DNA of 64,000 nt from Macrothele yani. Lineage: Eukaryota > Arthropoda > Arachnida > Araneae > Macrothelidae. Position 1 is the first letter of the stretch; every line of letters begins with the position of its first letter. This document shows, piece after piece, positions 9,668 to 20,390 of the stretch. The stretch lies in assembly GCA_039090855.1 (NCBI GenBank), contig CM077013.1, positions 136,669,240-136,733,239 of the forward strand. The letters run 5' to 3'. The position numbers and the translations under genes were made by a program. The notes beneath the pieces are model-generated. The model searched no databases and was not told the DNA's origin. It saw nothing but the letters and a program-made list of their open reading frames with translations.

Positions 9668-11770
9668 TTACTTAATTGTAAAAAAATATTGTCACCAACT
9701 GCTAATTCAGACTGAATGGACAAACTATGCAGAACGTAAATATTCATATCTAATCAGGTTTTACTCCTCATTTTCCCGTTCACAACAGTGGTCAGACGTA
9801 TTGATAAGGACTCTCAGTGAGGTGTTGAAAACATGGAAATGGTATTGCAGACCAGAGTTGGAAACGGTTCAAACATTGGGACCCGGACCCGACCCGGACA
9901 AATCTGTTTTGAGCTATAAACTCGAATATATCACCATTATCATCATTGTCCATCATTATCGATCCACAGCTAGATTAATGCCTCCCCAAGTTTCTTCCAC
10001 AACGGATTTTCTTGGGCCAGTCTCCCCATCCACCCATCTCCCATATGGTCTTCTTCTGAGTCTTTTCCTGTAATTTGGAGTCCAGTCTGAAATTTCGGTT
10101 GTCCATCGGTGGTCCGTTCTCTCGGCAATATGTCTAGCCCATTGTAATTTCAGAGATTTTGCTCTGATCATGATGTCTTCCACTCTTGTCATTTTCCTTA
10201 TCAAAGAGTTCCTGCTTTACGTTACACGAAAGGATGCATCTCTCCATGCTTCTTTCAGTTGCCTGCAGTCTTTGTACGATTTTTTACTTAAGGTCCGCGT
10301 TTCTGCTTCATACGCAAGCTCTGGAAGGATGCATTGATTAAACACTTTTCTTTTAAGACATAATGGCATTACTTAATTGTAAAAAAATATTGTCACCAAC
10401 TGCTAATTCAGACTGAATGGACAAACTATGCAGAACGTAAATATTCATATCTAATCAGGTTTTACTCCTCATTTTCCCGTTCACAACAGTGGTCAGACGT
10501 ATTGATAAGGACTCTCAGTGAGGTGTTGAAAACATGGAAATGGTATTGCAGACCAGAGTTGGAAACGGTTCAAACATTGGGACCCGGACCCGACCCGGAC
10601 AAATCTGTTTTGAGCTATAAACTCGAATATATCACCATTATCATCATTGTCCATCATTATCGATCCACAGCTAGATTAATGCCTCCCCAAGTTTCTTCCA
10701 CAACGGATTTTCTTGGGCCAGTCTCCCCCATCCACCCATCTCCCATATGGTCTTCTTCTGAGTCTTTTCCTGTACCTTGGAGTCCAGTCTGAAATTTCGG
10801 TTGTCCATCGGTGGTCCGTTCTCTCGGCAATATGTCTAGCCCATTGTAATTTCAGAGATTTTGCTCTGATCATGATGTCTTCCACTCTTGTCATTTTCCT
10901 TATCAAAGAGTTCCTGCTTTACGTTACACGAAAGGATGCATCTCTCCATGCTTCTTTCAGTTGCCTGCAGTCTTTGTACGATTTTTTACTTAAGGTCCGC
11001 GTTTCTGCTTCATACGCAAGCTCTGGAAGGATGCATTGATTAAACACTTTTCTTTTAAGACATAATGGCATTACTTAATTGTAAAAAAATATTGTCACCA
11101 ACTGCTAATTCAGACTGAATGGACAAACTATGCAGAACGTAAATATTCATATCTAATCAGGTTTTACTCCTCATTTTCCCGTTCACAACAGTGGTCAGAC
11201 GTATTGATAAGGACTCTCAGTGAGGTGTTGAAAACATGGAAATGGTATTGCAGACCAGAGTTGGAAACGGTTCAAACATTGGGACCCGGACCCGACCCGG
11301 ACAAATCTGTTTTGAGCTATAAACTCGAATATATCACCATTATCATCATTGTCCATCATTATCGATCCACAGCTAGATTAATGCCTCCCCAAGTTTCTTC
11401 CACAACGGATTTTCTTGGGCCAGTCTCCCCCATCCACCCATCTCCCATATGGTCTTCTTCTGAGTCTTTTCCTGTACCTTGGAGTCCAGTCTGAAATTTC
11501 GGTTGTCCATCGGTGGTCCGTTCTCTCGGCAATATGTCTAGCCCATTGTAATTTCAGAGATTTTGCTCTGATCATGATGTCTTCCACTCTTGTCATTTTC
11601 CTTATCAAAGAGTTCCTGCTTTACGTTACACGAAAGGATGCATCTCTCCATGCTTCTTTCAGTTGCCTGCAGTCTTTGTACGATTTTTTACTTAAGGTCC
11701 GCGTTTCTGCTTCATACGCAAGCTCTGGAAGGATGCATTGATTAAACACTTTTCTTTTAAGACATAATGG
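9668..11770. repeat. 702-bp unit in three tandem copies
   Basis: The sequence starting TTACTTAATTGTAAAAAAA begins at 9668, 10369 and 11071, so the period is 701-702 bp. Units two and three appear identical; unit one differs by a one-base deletion and two substitutions (for example CCTGTAATTTGG against CCTGTACCTTGG). Each unit joins about 265 bp of unrelated sequence to the 3' end of an RTE LINE in reverse orientation. The unit junction shows about 2 bp of shared sequence, as expected for a microhomology-mediated duplication. Confidence 0.95.
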
Positions 11771-12062
11771 CATATTACTCCTAAAAGTTGTACTGCTTGT
11801 TCCCAAAACTCTCCAACCAAGTTCCATACGCCAATTAATTTCTTCATCAATGTGACCCTCGCTTGATATCTGCTGCCCAAGGTAAATGTAGGAATTGGTT
11901 ATCTCCAACTTTTCCTCATCAACTGATAAATCTTCATTCTTTGTAAAGGCATTGAACTTCAATTTTGTTTTCTGAAAGTTCATTTTGAATTCCCATTTCT
12001 TCACCCTTCTCATGAAGTTCCTGGATTCTGCAGCTCTGAAGTATAATTTCAACGACCTCTGA
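9935..12062 (-). pseudogene. RTE LINE 3' half, reverse, tail region triplicated
   Basis: On the minus strand from about 12062 the reading is NFQKTKLKFNAFTKNEDLSV, then YLGQQISSEGHIDEEIN, MPLCLKRKVFNQCILP, and then IRKMTRVEDIMIRAKSLKLQ and HIAERTDHRWTTE. These match residues of roughly 760-960 of the intact RTE protein at 27103-30063. The upstream part, including the reverse transcriptase active site, is missing, so this is a 5'-truncated copy. Its last portion is repeated three times by the 702-bp duplication. Confidence 0.85.
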
Positions 12063-12199
12063 AGGGTCCTTTGAAATATTTTTTTTTCTATTCAAAAAAT
12101 AAAACGGAAACGAAAAAAAAATTATATTTGAAATCGGTCAGGAACACATTGACCCGTAAGAAAATATCGACCCAGTGACCCGTGACCCGTTTCCATCTC
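12063..12199. other. A/T-rich spacer with GACCCG repeats
   Basis: Contains poly-T and poly-A tracts and several GACCCGT words. Related GGACCCGG words occur inside the 702-bp unit (about 9880), so the LINE may have inserted into one longer GACCCG-bearing sequence. Confidence 0.35.
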
Positions 12200-13330
12200 T
12201 GTGGCAGGCTATGCAGCAAGGTTTAGGTATCATAGAGAACCCGCAGTTGACGGTAAGGGTTGGAGAGCTAGAACAAATCGTTTCAGTTCGTCCAACAAAT
12301 TCTCAATTATTGGCGATCGAGAAGGGCCTTTTGAGTGTTGTAAAGTCACACGAATGCTTCTGAAACTCGAGAAGTATGTGGTGTGGCGTTGTCCTGTTGA
12401 AAGATGGCGCCACAGTACGAGAAGTGATTCGTTACGAACCGGTGTACATGATCAGAGAAAGTGTCGATGGGCACGACGGACACCAAGGAAGCTCGTGTAA
12501 AGGCAGCCGACAATGTTACACTGTATTCCCCCTGCCTGAATGACCTAAATTGGGAAACTGTGCCAGTTTCTTGTCGTTTAAGTCACACACGCATCCCCAC
12601 ATCGGTGTGATAGATTTGAATCCGTGATTCGTCAGATCAGATGACGCTTTCCCAGTCCAAAGCCCCGCATTTCCCATAAGTCTTTGCAAACTGCAACCTA
12701 AACGTTCGGTGCATTGTAGTCAATAAGGGAAATGATATGGATGTCGATTGACATAGTTCATTGTTTCGATGGAATGATGGATAGTGCAAATATTTGTGGA
12801 CGTACCTCCCAAAATTCTGAAGTTGTCTTCTCCTCGCATACTCTGCAATTGCTTGTAACGATGAGGTATAGTCAGCTCTCAAGCAGGGCTGTCCAGGAAA
12901 TAAAAAGCAATGACATAAGAGAGATGAGTTATCTCCATTTGTGACGTCACTCTCGTGTTGCACTTCCTGATAAGTCGGTGTTGTGTTTGGCATCATACAC
13001 GAGAGCGTTAGCAACCATTCGGAAGTCTTGGTTTCCGTGTGACGTCACTAAAAAAAGGAATTCGTCTCTCTCTAACGGCTTTGGCTGAAGTCGAGGGTCA
13101 GTTACACATTGACGGCCAGATTTCTTCCGTTGATCCGAAATTCTGCCGGATTTTACGTAGAAGTGAAACGGTCTGTTGTGAAATTCCAAGAGTTCAGCAG
13201 AGTCGTTGATTGAACGACTGGCCTTCCTCGCAACTACTATCTGGCAACGTTGCTGCCCTTACCATTGATTACTTTTCCGCGGTTGATTTCCAACACACAT
13301 AAACCTTCTCTGTTTGTAGACATTGCCAGT
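12200..13330 (-). pseudogene. Tc1/mariner-type transposase, decayed and interrupted
   Basis: On the minus strand the order is a DNA-binding segment near 13160-13060 ending DQRKKSGRQ (linker motif), an unrelated repeat insert at 13050-12876, then TMHRTFRLQFAKTYGK, SDESRIQIYHTDVGM near 12640, and FQQDNATPHTSRV near 12385. The first two catalytic Asp residues are therefore visible; the third motif is not recognisable. Frameshifts and stops are frequent. Terminal repeats were not found. Confidence 0.65.
12876..13050 (-). repeat. MITE-like repeat with TGACGTCA motifs, reverse copy
   Basis: The reverse complement of this stretch matches 13385-13575 along most of its length (GTGACGTCAC...GGAAACCAA...AACGCTCTGGTGTRTGA). 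It interrupts the reverse-strand transposase pseudogene, so it is a mobile or duplicated unit. It carries TGACGTCA near both ends. Confidence 0.7.
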
Positions 13331-13384
13331 TCAAGGTCGTCCAGAAGACACAATACCATGCTATTTGAAAAATGAGTTTCCTAA

Positions 13385-13575
13385 GTGACGTCACGTGGAA
13401 ACCAAAGCTCTCGATTGGCTACCAACGCTCTGGTGTGTGACGTCAAACACGACACTGACGTATCAGTCCGTGTAACGTATGAACGACGTCACTCAACGGA
13501 GAAAATTCATCTCCTAATGTCATGGCCCCTGTTTTCTATACGGCCTTGGCCAGTTTCAGAGTCCCACGTGACTGA
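13385..13575 (+). repeat. MITE-like repeat with TGACGTCA motifs, forward copy
   Basis: Inverted partner of 12876-13050; the two copies are about 335 bp apart. Shared words include ACGTCAC, GGAAACCAA, CCAACGCTCT, ATTCATCTCC and TAATGTCATGGC. It may be a separate copy, or the other arm of one long foldback. Confidence 0.7.
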
Positions 13576-13612
13576 ATGCGGTATTTAAGCTTTCCATAAG
13601 GTTATCAGGGTT

Positions 13613-13830
13613 TATATACAATGAAACCTCGTTTATACATTTTTCTGGGAGATGTCCTTAAAAATGTATAAATGTAAGAAACGCATACGAAATTTCAAAA
13701 TGTTAAATGCTCCAGAAAAATTTATGCCTCAAAGTAACGTACAATGTTCCCAAATGATGATTTATTTAAAGTCGAATTGGCGGCTAAAGGTAAAAACCGC
13801 CAATTATAATAAACTCGTGTTTTATTGTAT
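13613..13830. repeat. Possible pogo/Tigger-type left end and dispersed AT-rich repeat
   Basis: The left part, TGAAACCTCGTTTATAC, resembles the terminal repeat of pogo/Tigger elements. A matching opposite end, TATAACCGAGGCTCCAGTG, is found at 16902-16920. The adjoining sequence (AAGAAACGCATACGAAATTTC and following) recurs at 30325-30430, so it belongs to a dispersed family. No transposase is visible between the ends. Confidence 0.45.
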
Positions 13831-14064
13831 TGCACAAAGCCTATGAAAATCAAACTTCTATTTTCTTTAGGACGTAACTGTCTGCTTATAAAGTTCCGGA
13901 TTCTAGATTAAGTGAAATTCCAACTAAGAATCTGAGATCACTGCTTCCGTAGGGATGATCCTATTGCGCCACGAAAGGGAGAAGCCTTAAAGTTACGTCC
14001 TAGATATTTAACAATTTTCGAATAGCGCATGTGTGTGTGTCTGTGTGTCATGAAATGCGAAACC

Positions 14065-14390
14065 AATTTTCCACCCAACCCGAAAGTAAGCAACATACGC
14101 TTCTCTGATGGGATTAAGGTTCAACTTTGGCTGCATCAAGGAGGAACACAACAAAGCTGTCTCAATTCTCTCCAATTTTTCATCAAAACCAAAAGTAAAC
14201 AACATACCCTTCTCTGATGGGACCAATATTCAACTTTGGCTGAACCAAAAAGAAACACAACAAAGCTGTCTCAATTCTCTCCAATTTTTCATCCAAAACA
14301 AAAGTAAACAGCATACGTTTCTCTGATTGGACCAAGGTTCAACTTTAGCTGCACCAAGAAGGAACACAACAAAGCTATCCAGAGGCGTAA
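14065..14390. repeat. 109-bp tandem repeat, three units
   Basis: The word AAGTAAACAACATAC and its neighbours TTCTCTGATGGGACC and CACAACAAAGCTGTCTCAA recur at intervals of 109 bp (caacat at 14091 and 14200; cagcat at 14309). Units differ at a modest number of positions. Confidence 0.9.
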
Positions 14391-14392
14391 CT

Positions 14393-14441
14393 AGGCATTT
14401 CTGCTGTAGCGGCAAACCTCAAAATAATGCGCCCCCATATG
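14393..14441. repeat. dispersed GGCGTAACTAGGCATTTCTG repeat
   Basis: A short conserved block starting GGCGTAACTAGGCATTTCTG and ending near GCGCCCCCATATG. The reverse complement is found at 30262-30316. Similar words (CTGGCTACGCCACTA) end the element at 16108-16352. It looks like the terminus of a dispersed element. Confidence 0.55.
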
Positions 14442-14474
14442 TTTTTTTTTCTGTTTTGTTTTGTTTCGGGGTTT

Positions 14475-14697
14475 TTTTTTGTTTTTTTTGATTGGAGGTT
14501 TAACGACCACCGTGAGCAACTCAATGGGCTATAAGCAGTCGCCCGTCCCTAATTTAGGGTCACTGGTTCCAGGGAAGGGAGAGAGCCAGTGCCATAAGAC
14601 AAACACAACATCCATGCTTCACCGGGATTCGAACCCGGACCCCTTACGGACGAATGATCAGAGGCCATCGCTTAGACCACTGCGCCACCGGGGCGGC
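14475..14697 (-). mobile_element. tRNA-derived SINE, family 1, with 13-bp target duplication
   Basis: Reverse-strand copy: poly-T at the left is the A-rich tail, followed by the family body and the tRNA-like head (box B complement GGGATTCGAACCC) ending at GGGGCGGC. The flanks TGTTTCGGGGTTT at 14462-14474 and 14698-14710 are a 13-bp target-site duplication. The target was itself the tail of another SINE copy. Confidence 0.92.
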
Positions 14698-14698
14698 T

Positions 14699-14856
14699 GT
14701 TTCGGGGTTTAACGACTACCGTGGGCAACTCTAAGGGCCATAAACAGTTCCCGTCCCTAACCAGGAGCCCTAAATTAGAGACTTTCATCTCCAACCATGC
14801 TTCCGGGTTCGAATCCCGGATGCGGCATGGATGACGTGCTTATCCTGACTGACTCC
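14699..14856. mobile_element. older SINE family 1 fragments, target of two later SINEs
   Basis: The first half reads as the reverse-strand tail and body (GGTTTAACGACTACCGTGGG). The second half reads as a forward head (CCGGGTTCGAATCCCGG, then GGCATGGATG). The forward body resumes at 15060-15140 after the nested SINE. It is therefore a mosaic of at least two old copies in opposite orientation. Confidence 0.7.
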
Positions 14857-14867
14857 TTCCCTTTATT

Positions 14868-15059
14868 TTTTTTTTATTTTTGATTGCATGTTTAACGACC
14901 ACGATGAGCAACTCACCCGTCCCTAATTTAGGGTCACTGGTTCCAGGGAAGGGAGAGAGCCAGTGCCGTAAGACAAACACAACATCCATGTCTCACCGGG
15001 ATTCGAACCCGGACACCTTTTTGACGAATGATCAGAAGCCATCGCTTAGACCACTGCGT
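14868..15059 (-). mobile_element. tRNA-derived SINE, family 1, nested in another SINE
   Basis: A reverse copy with A-rich tail at left and head complement TTAGACCACTGCG at right. It is flanked by an 11-bp duplication TTCCCTTTATT at 14857-14867 and 15060-15070. The forward SINE on either side (head before 14857, body after 15070) is continuous across it, so the order of insertion is certain. Confidence 0.92.
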
Positions 15060-15140
15060 TTCCCTTTATTGGAGCAAATGTCCCTAAATCAGGGACAGGA
15101 GACTGCTTATAGCCCACTGAGTGAGTTGCTCACTTTGTCG
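15060..15140 (+). mobile_element. 3' body of the split forward SINE
   Basis: Reads TCCCTTTATT, then GACAGGAGACTGCTTATAGCC and GTTGCTCACT, the family 1 body. It is the continuation of the head at 14800-14856. Confidence 0.75.
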
Positions 15141-16107
15141 TCATTCCTAAGCATAAGAAAAAATCGTACTTCGACTGTTTGTGCAGTTTTTCCAACTAGT
15201 TCGGACCATAGGTAAAACATCAGACGCCCCGAATGCAGTTTGTCGTATCTCGCAGCCACAATAAGAATGGAATTGCCCCCAGAAAATCTTCAAAAACGTA
15301 AACGATATCCTTATTTTGCGATATATGTACAAGACCTCTTTCATTTCTGAATGTGAGCAACTAACAACTCTGAATATTTTATAAGAAAGAAATGTGAATT
15401 TCCAGCTGGCAAGGCTATCGAAACTGGCAAGACATTATAAGAAATTTCTATAAAGGAGCAAATGACAAAGTACGCCACAAAAAAGCTGCTGCAGGAAACT
15501 GGTGAAAAGGTTTGAAAACCAACTATAATCAAACGGAACTCTAATTAGATTGGAAGCAGAGATTTCGCGCCCTCTCTTCAATTTACTGAAAGTTATAACA
15601 AACCGAGTTACGTATAAAATAATAGAGGAGCCGTGTGTTTTTGATTATCTGAAATTCAGCATTTAACGTATCGCAAAGAAACGTATAAATGAATTACGTA
15701 TAACAGAGTTAAAAAAAAAGTTATAGAAACTACTGTACAGTTTTCGACCCGGTGACCATCCGGCCTTTGGAGGATATGTCCTCGTTTTTCTCACCATGTC
15801 CTCCTGTCCTCCAGGCATTAAGGGAAATAGTCTAAATGTCAGACTTTTTCAATAAGGATTAATCCAAATACATTTTGATCAAACTCTTCTGTTGTAATCA
15901 CATCCTATCAAGCCACAGGTAAAATGTATTCATTCGTTTATGGATTCTCGCTCGCGTCCTCCCCCTCCCCGCCGTCAGTTTATTCCTGCAACACCGGAGT
16001 GAGTCAACAGCTGAGAGAAAACCCGCCACTGAGCGTTAGTCTGTCTGCCGTTCATCGCACGTGAACGGTACCGTGCAGTGTAGTCGTATAAACAGCTAGC
16101 TCATACC
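15141..16107. other. spacer; degenerate ACGTATAA-rich element pieces
   Basis: Around 15540-15715 there are repeated TTACGTATAA and ACGTATAA words like those in the pogo/Tigger-type end at 16860-16920. Around 15755-15830 the word TGTCCTCC recurs. No gene was recognised. Confidence 0.35.
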
Positions 16108-16352
16108 ATAGGTGTAGCCAAGGAGGGTCCTCGGATCTGGACACGTTTGAGGATGATTAAGTACGCATTTGAAAAAATATATATATATTACAAAGTTTTT
16201 TCTCAGTATGTTTTTTTTTCTATTTTTTGACTTTTAAAGATTTTGGGCTTACTCCCATTTGGAGTATTTTTTTTTCCAGGAGTCTTTCACCAATGAACCA
16301 AACCCATGGAATCCCCCCCCCCGTTAAGAAATTTCTGGCTACGCCACTAGCT
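16108..16352. mobile_element. small element with GTGTAGCCA / TGGCTACGCCACTA ends
   Basis: The left end TAGGTGTAGCCAAGG and the right end, complement of CTGGCTACGCCACTA, are rough inverted repeats about 245 bp apart. The interior is A/T- and C-rich without coding similarity. The same terminal motif occurs in the repeats at 14393 and 30262. Confidence 0.4.
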
Positions 16353-16487
16353 TATACTGCTTGTTTTGTGTGTGAGTCGTTGCTGTGAGTTTTTCTGTTT
16401 ATTAATCAAGTTTCTTAATCAATCAGTGAAGGGAATACTGCTAGTTAAATTCGATTTGAAAGATATGTTGTGAAAACATAATTTTGT

Positions 16488-16562
16488 CCTCACGGAGATC
16501 GAATACGAGCCTCTCTGCCTCCGAAATAAGTTGCTCTCTCAACTAAGCTACAACGACAGAAT
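16488..16562 (-). mobile_element. tRNA-like sequence, decayed
   Basis: On the minus strand, TAGCTTAGTTGAGAGAGC resembles an A box and CTCGTATTCGATCTCC a B box with correct spacing for a tRNA. The acceptor stem does not pair well. It is more likely an old SINE head or tRNA pseudogene than a tRNA gene. Confidence 0.4.
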
Positions 16563-17612
16563 GTATCGCTGCAGATTTGTCGTCTTAACATTTGCTTTAC
16601 CTAAGTAGTACATCACAATGTCTTGCTCCGAATTTCACAAATATTTGTTAAAGAAACCCGATCTACTAAAGAAACTCTCTTCCAGTGAAAACTGTCAGTA
16701 AAATTATCCAGCAGACTAAAATCTTTCCCTTTTTTTTTAAAGTTTTACACGTATAAACTATCAAACTGTAAAATTTAAAAATAGAGATCTTTTGTACAAA
16801 TTTATTGCCCTGCTTATTAATGAAAATGTCTTCCCATTCCCCCCAGGTATTGGAACGAACGCAGAATTACGTATAAAAGCGAAAAACGTATAACTGGAAA
16901 AAGTATAACCGAGGCTCCAGTGAAATCATTTATTCATCCAGTGTAGATATGGAAGAAACGTACACTTCACTGAAGCATATATGTTGCTAAGGGCTTGTAT
17001 GCAGGATGTATGAATATGATGTTAAATAACGCAGAGGGAAGATGACAAAAAAAATGAAATAAAAAAATCATCATAAAAAATGTCAACGTGAAGGGTAAGC
17101 TAATGACTGTACCTGAACCGTCTAAATGCAGACTTCGCAGGGATATGCTGAATTCTCTCATGGTTAGAAAATTGACAGCGCTGCGCGAGCAAGCCCGTCA
17201 GCAACCGGGACCTGTGGAGGTCTGCCCTCCCCCACCTAACGGGACTGGTACTTTACACCCTTCGGCCGTAGCCCGTGTGTGCGACGTGCTAATGGGCGGG
17301 GTTAAACAAAATCAATTTTTTCACATCACTGGCTGAGAGATCTGTTCGCCAACGCGAGTTTTTGGGACATACTTCCTTTAATGGTATCTAATAAAGAAAT
17401 ACGTGCACATTAAAATGAGGGTCTCATGCAATCCCTCTTACAAAAGATTCAGCTATATTAAAACATAATACCCAGAAATATTCACATGGTTCGCAGGACT
17501 AGGGCCCGTGCTGCGGTGATGACTCCTGGTCAGAGTCATCAGAAACACCTCGGTCATAGACCAACAACGCTTCGCCCAAGAGCGATGCCCCTCTGATAAG
17601 TTCCACTGGCGA

Positions 17613-17812
17613 TCAACCATAGTTGATGCAGTTTTTAATCTGTTCAAGTTCACGTTGCAGACTGGGACAGGTCTCACTGAAGCTGGAGTGGGAGACGTCC
17701 GGCTTCAAACGGAACTTGGCATTCGCAGCTGAGCAATTGCTGCCCTTAGGTGTGGCTGCACACTTATGATGCTGGTGCCCAACATCACCGCATTTGACAC
17801 GCCTATATGTCG
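17613..17812 (-). pseudogene. non-LTR retrotransposon ORF1 (gag-like) zinc-knuckle fragment
   Basis: The minus strand reads RRVKCGDVGHQHHKCAATPK, then a segment with further Cys residues, then SFSETCPSLQRELEQIKN. The CxxC...GH...C knuckle followed by a second Cys-rich knuckle and the phrase CPxLQRE is the pattern at the C-terminus of ORF1 in Jockey/I-type non-LTR elements. Only about 60 residues are preserved and no reverse transcriptase adjoins. The Tc1 relic begins directly at its upstream side (17812). Confidence 0.6.
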
Positions 17813-18145
17813 ACGTGAAACTTGGCGAATAGCTACGGGAAGGGCAGACATACAAATGATTATTTCGTGCGATTCCGCTTGCCCGCGCGCCCAAGACTGG
17901 CGCGGCAATCGCAATCCTTGGAGCTTATAAGTCGCTGCGCAGGGGCACTCTGTATTCGTACCGAAGGGCACTGGAGGAGTAAGGTGGGATCCCTGAACGA
18001 CAGACATGTCGAGGAACTGCCGTAGATGTGCGTACGGGTAATTGATGTAGTTTGAAAGAGGCCGTATCGTCGGGATGAGAGAGGCAGGGTGGCCGGCGCG
18101 CCGAATCGGCCGCCATTTTGGGCGGATCGGACAGTACGGTGCGAT
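17812..18145 (+). pseudogene. Tc1-like element, left part, split by hAT
   Basis: Matches the 5' part of the element at 49406-50822: GGCGAATAGCTACGGG, then CGCGCCGAATCGGCCGCCAT and GGACAGTACGGTGCGAT. In the better copy this encodes the N-terminal helix-turn-helix (MSHRRFAYGQLTEFERG...). The match continues at 20391. The outer left terminal repeat is missing. Confidence 0.85.
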
Positions 18146-19496
18146 CAGCGATGTAGAAGTGCCTTAGCGCCTTTCCTGGTTGGATGGAAAGAGAAGTAAA
18201 GGAAACGAATTTGTTTAGATGCGATCATGTACTCAAAAATAAGGAAAACTGTGTTCGGTATGCAAACACACTATATCTTAACCGAATGTTCATACTGCAA
18301 AGATGGCGGCTCCGGTGGTCGAGTCCTAGTTGGGCACAGAAGAGCGTTGGCTTGCACTGTGTGTGTGATGGCAGAGAAACTGTCACTTCAATGTCCCCGA
18401 AAAAGGGGCGGACGACTGCTTATTGCCCTACAAGTTGCTCATGGTAGTTATTAACCCTTTAAGCCGCCGATGAATCTGAACTAAATGTTGCCCAAAACTC
18501 TCCACGTTTACAATGCAGAAATATTCACGTAGTGTTCGGGTTTTACGAAAGCTGCCATGCAACGATTTCTTTTCCCCTCTCACGTGATCAACACTGACCA
18601 TGAACCTGTCACTGTTGGTGTTCATTCCACTAGTCTATAGTGATATTACTTGGCGATAGTTTTTGGGATCCCACAAGTGCTTTCTTGGTAACAGACGTTT
18701 GAAGTTCTTTATTCTCTGCTCCATAAATCAAGACGTGACCGAGGCATCACACCACTGGGTAGTAACAAGTGACTCAAACATCTTCTCTCTCCTTTCTTAG
18801 GTTCTTCGTCATTATTACAGCTCTTTTAAAGGGTAATGAGCCAGAAAGGTTTAGTGTCAACCATATCCTTAAATGGCCACTTTGAATGACATAGCTAAAA
18901 GGAGAAGCAAATCTTTCTCATTAGCACTTTGACTCGTTCCAAACGCTTTCGGTCCACTTCTTAGACAGTGAATGTGTCCGTACGAGCTGATTTCAACTCA
19001 TTTTCCTAACCCCGAGTTAATTAGTTCCAGTCGGTTAAAGGGTTAACCCCATAAAAATAATGTAGAGGTTAGACCATAAGTGGGATCACGAAGCAGGGAT
19101 TCTCACAAATCATAAGGTTTCTAAAGCAAGGAAAATGTGAATTCCTTTGGCTTCACGCAGTCAAGATGAAGTTATATTAGGTGGTTAATACGTGAAGTTA
19201 AGATTGTACTGCTCGTACAGGAAACAACAGCGAAAGTTTAAACAATCATAAAGGACGACTGACAACTGTTTTTCGGCAGTAAGTGAAGGGTATTTCTATT
19301 TGAACGTTTGCTACTGGCTGTCGGCTCTAATAAAACTAATCCCCTGAAGTCACTCTGATTCCTTCATGGGAATCCAAAAGAAATTTCCGACGGCCACCTC
19401 AAAATCTTAAGAAAAGCGGCCTATTAGCACTACTGAATTGATATGGCAATGTTAGTTTCATCTGCTAATGTAATTGATATGTATTTTTATCCTTAA

Positions 19497-20139
19497 GGTG
19501 GTTACGCCTAAAATATCTGCCTTATGTTTCCAATGGTAAAACTTCTTTACATATTTTCTTCGCAATTAATGTGTACCCAAGGATGAAAATTCGCACGTCG
19601 ATAAAACAAACTTTAAGTTATAGTACGGGATACTTAATACTTGCTAAAACATAACCATAATTCAGCAATCCAAGATTCGCCGCCTCGGTGGCGCAGTGGT
19701 CTAAGCGATGGCCTCTGATCATTCGTCCGAACGGGGTCCGGGTTCGAATCCCGTGAGGCATGGATGTTGTGTTTGTCTTACGGTACTGGCTCTCTCCCTT
19801 CCCTGGAACCAGTGACCCTAAATTATAGCCCATTGAGTTGCTAACGGTGGTCGTTAAACCTCCAATCAAGAAAAAAATCCAACATTTTTGGTCTACTGAC
19901 GTCATCAAGCTACAGGTCGCGCCATCTGTTAACAGGTCTGAACATTACTCAAATAAAAATTATTGATTTTTAACGTAATTATGGTTATGTTTTAGCAAGT
20001 ATTAAGTATCCCAAGCTATAACTTAAAGTTAGTTTTATCGACGTGCAAATTTTCATCGTAAGGAATACATTAATTGCGAAGAAAATATGTAAAGTTTTAC
20101 CATTGGAAACATGAGGCTGAGATTTTAGATGAAACCACC
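19497..20139. mobile_element. long-palindrome MITE with TTAA duplication, copy A
   Basis: TTAA lies immediately outside each end (19493-19496, 20140-20143). The ends read GGTGGTTACGCC and its approximate complement, and inverted similarity extends about 165 bp inward (TTTCCAATGGTAAAACTT, AAAACATAACCATAATT). The centre contains CTACTGACGTCATCAA. A second copy is at 58859-59295. A SINE splits the left side of the centre. TTAA duplication suggests piggyBac-type mobilisation, but the first bases are not the usual piggyBac CCC. Confidence 0.85.
19676..19875 (+). mobile_element. tRNA-derived SINE, family 1, inside the MITE
   Basis: Head GCCTCGGTGGCGCAGTGG, box B GGGTTCGAATCCC, body and tail CGTTAAACCTCCAATCAAG. 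Flanks AATCCAA at 19667-19673 and 19876-19882 are a target duplication; the sister MITE at 59026 shows the empty site GCAATCCAACATT. It lacks part of the body (CTAAATTATAGCCC joins directly). Confidence 0.9.
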
Positions 20140-20390
20140 TTAATAGAGGAATGTCTAGAGGTATTTAAGTAAAAGTTTGATACTCTTAGCGTATAACAAT
20201 CGCGTAACATTCTTTTATTTAAAATTTCGCGAATTAGGCATTTTTTACGAAAACTGGTAAACTATAATAGTAATGAAAATTTTATAAAAAAAATTAGTAA
20301 ATAACAAAACCAATAATTTTGAGGGTATATGTTTTTTTCTCCTAATTCGTTCACCGCTAACGCACTTTTTCGTTTAGAACTACATCACTG

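Larger units (their letters stand above)
18146..20390. mobile_element. non-autonomous hAT element, 2.2 kb
   Basis: The ends are CAGCGATGTAG (18146) and, read inward from 20390, CAGTGATGTAG, both followed by an AAGTGCSTTAGCG block. The flanks GGTGCGAT (18138-18145) and GGTGCAAT (20391-20398) match at 7 of 8 positions, the 8-bp target duplication of hAT elements. The Tc1 sequence reads straight across once the insert is removed. No hAT transposase is recognisable inside, so it is non-autonomous. It contains the TTAA-type MITE at 19497-20139. Confidence 0.88.
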
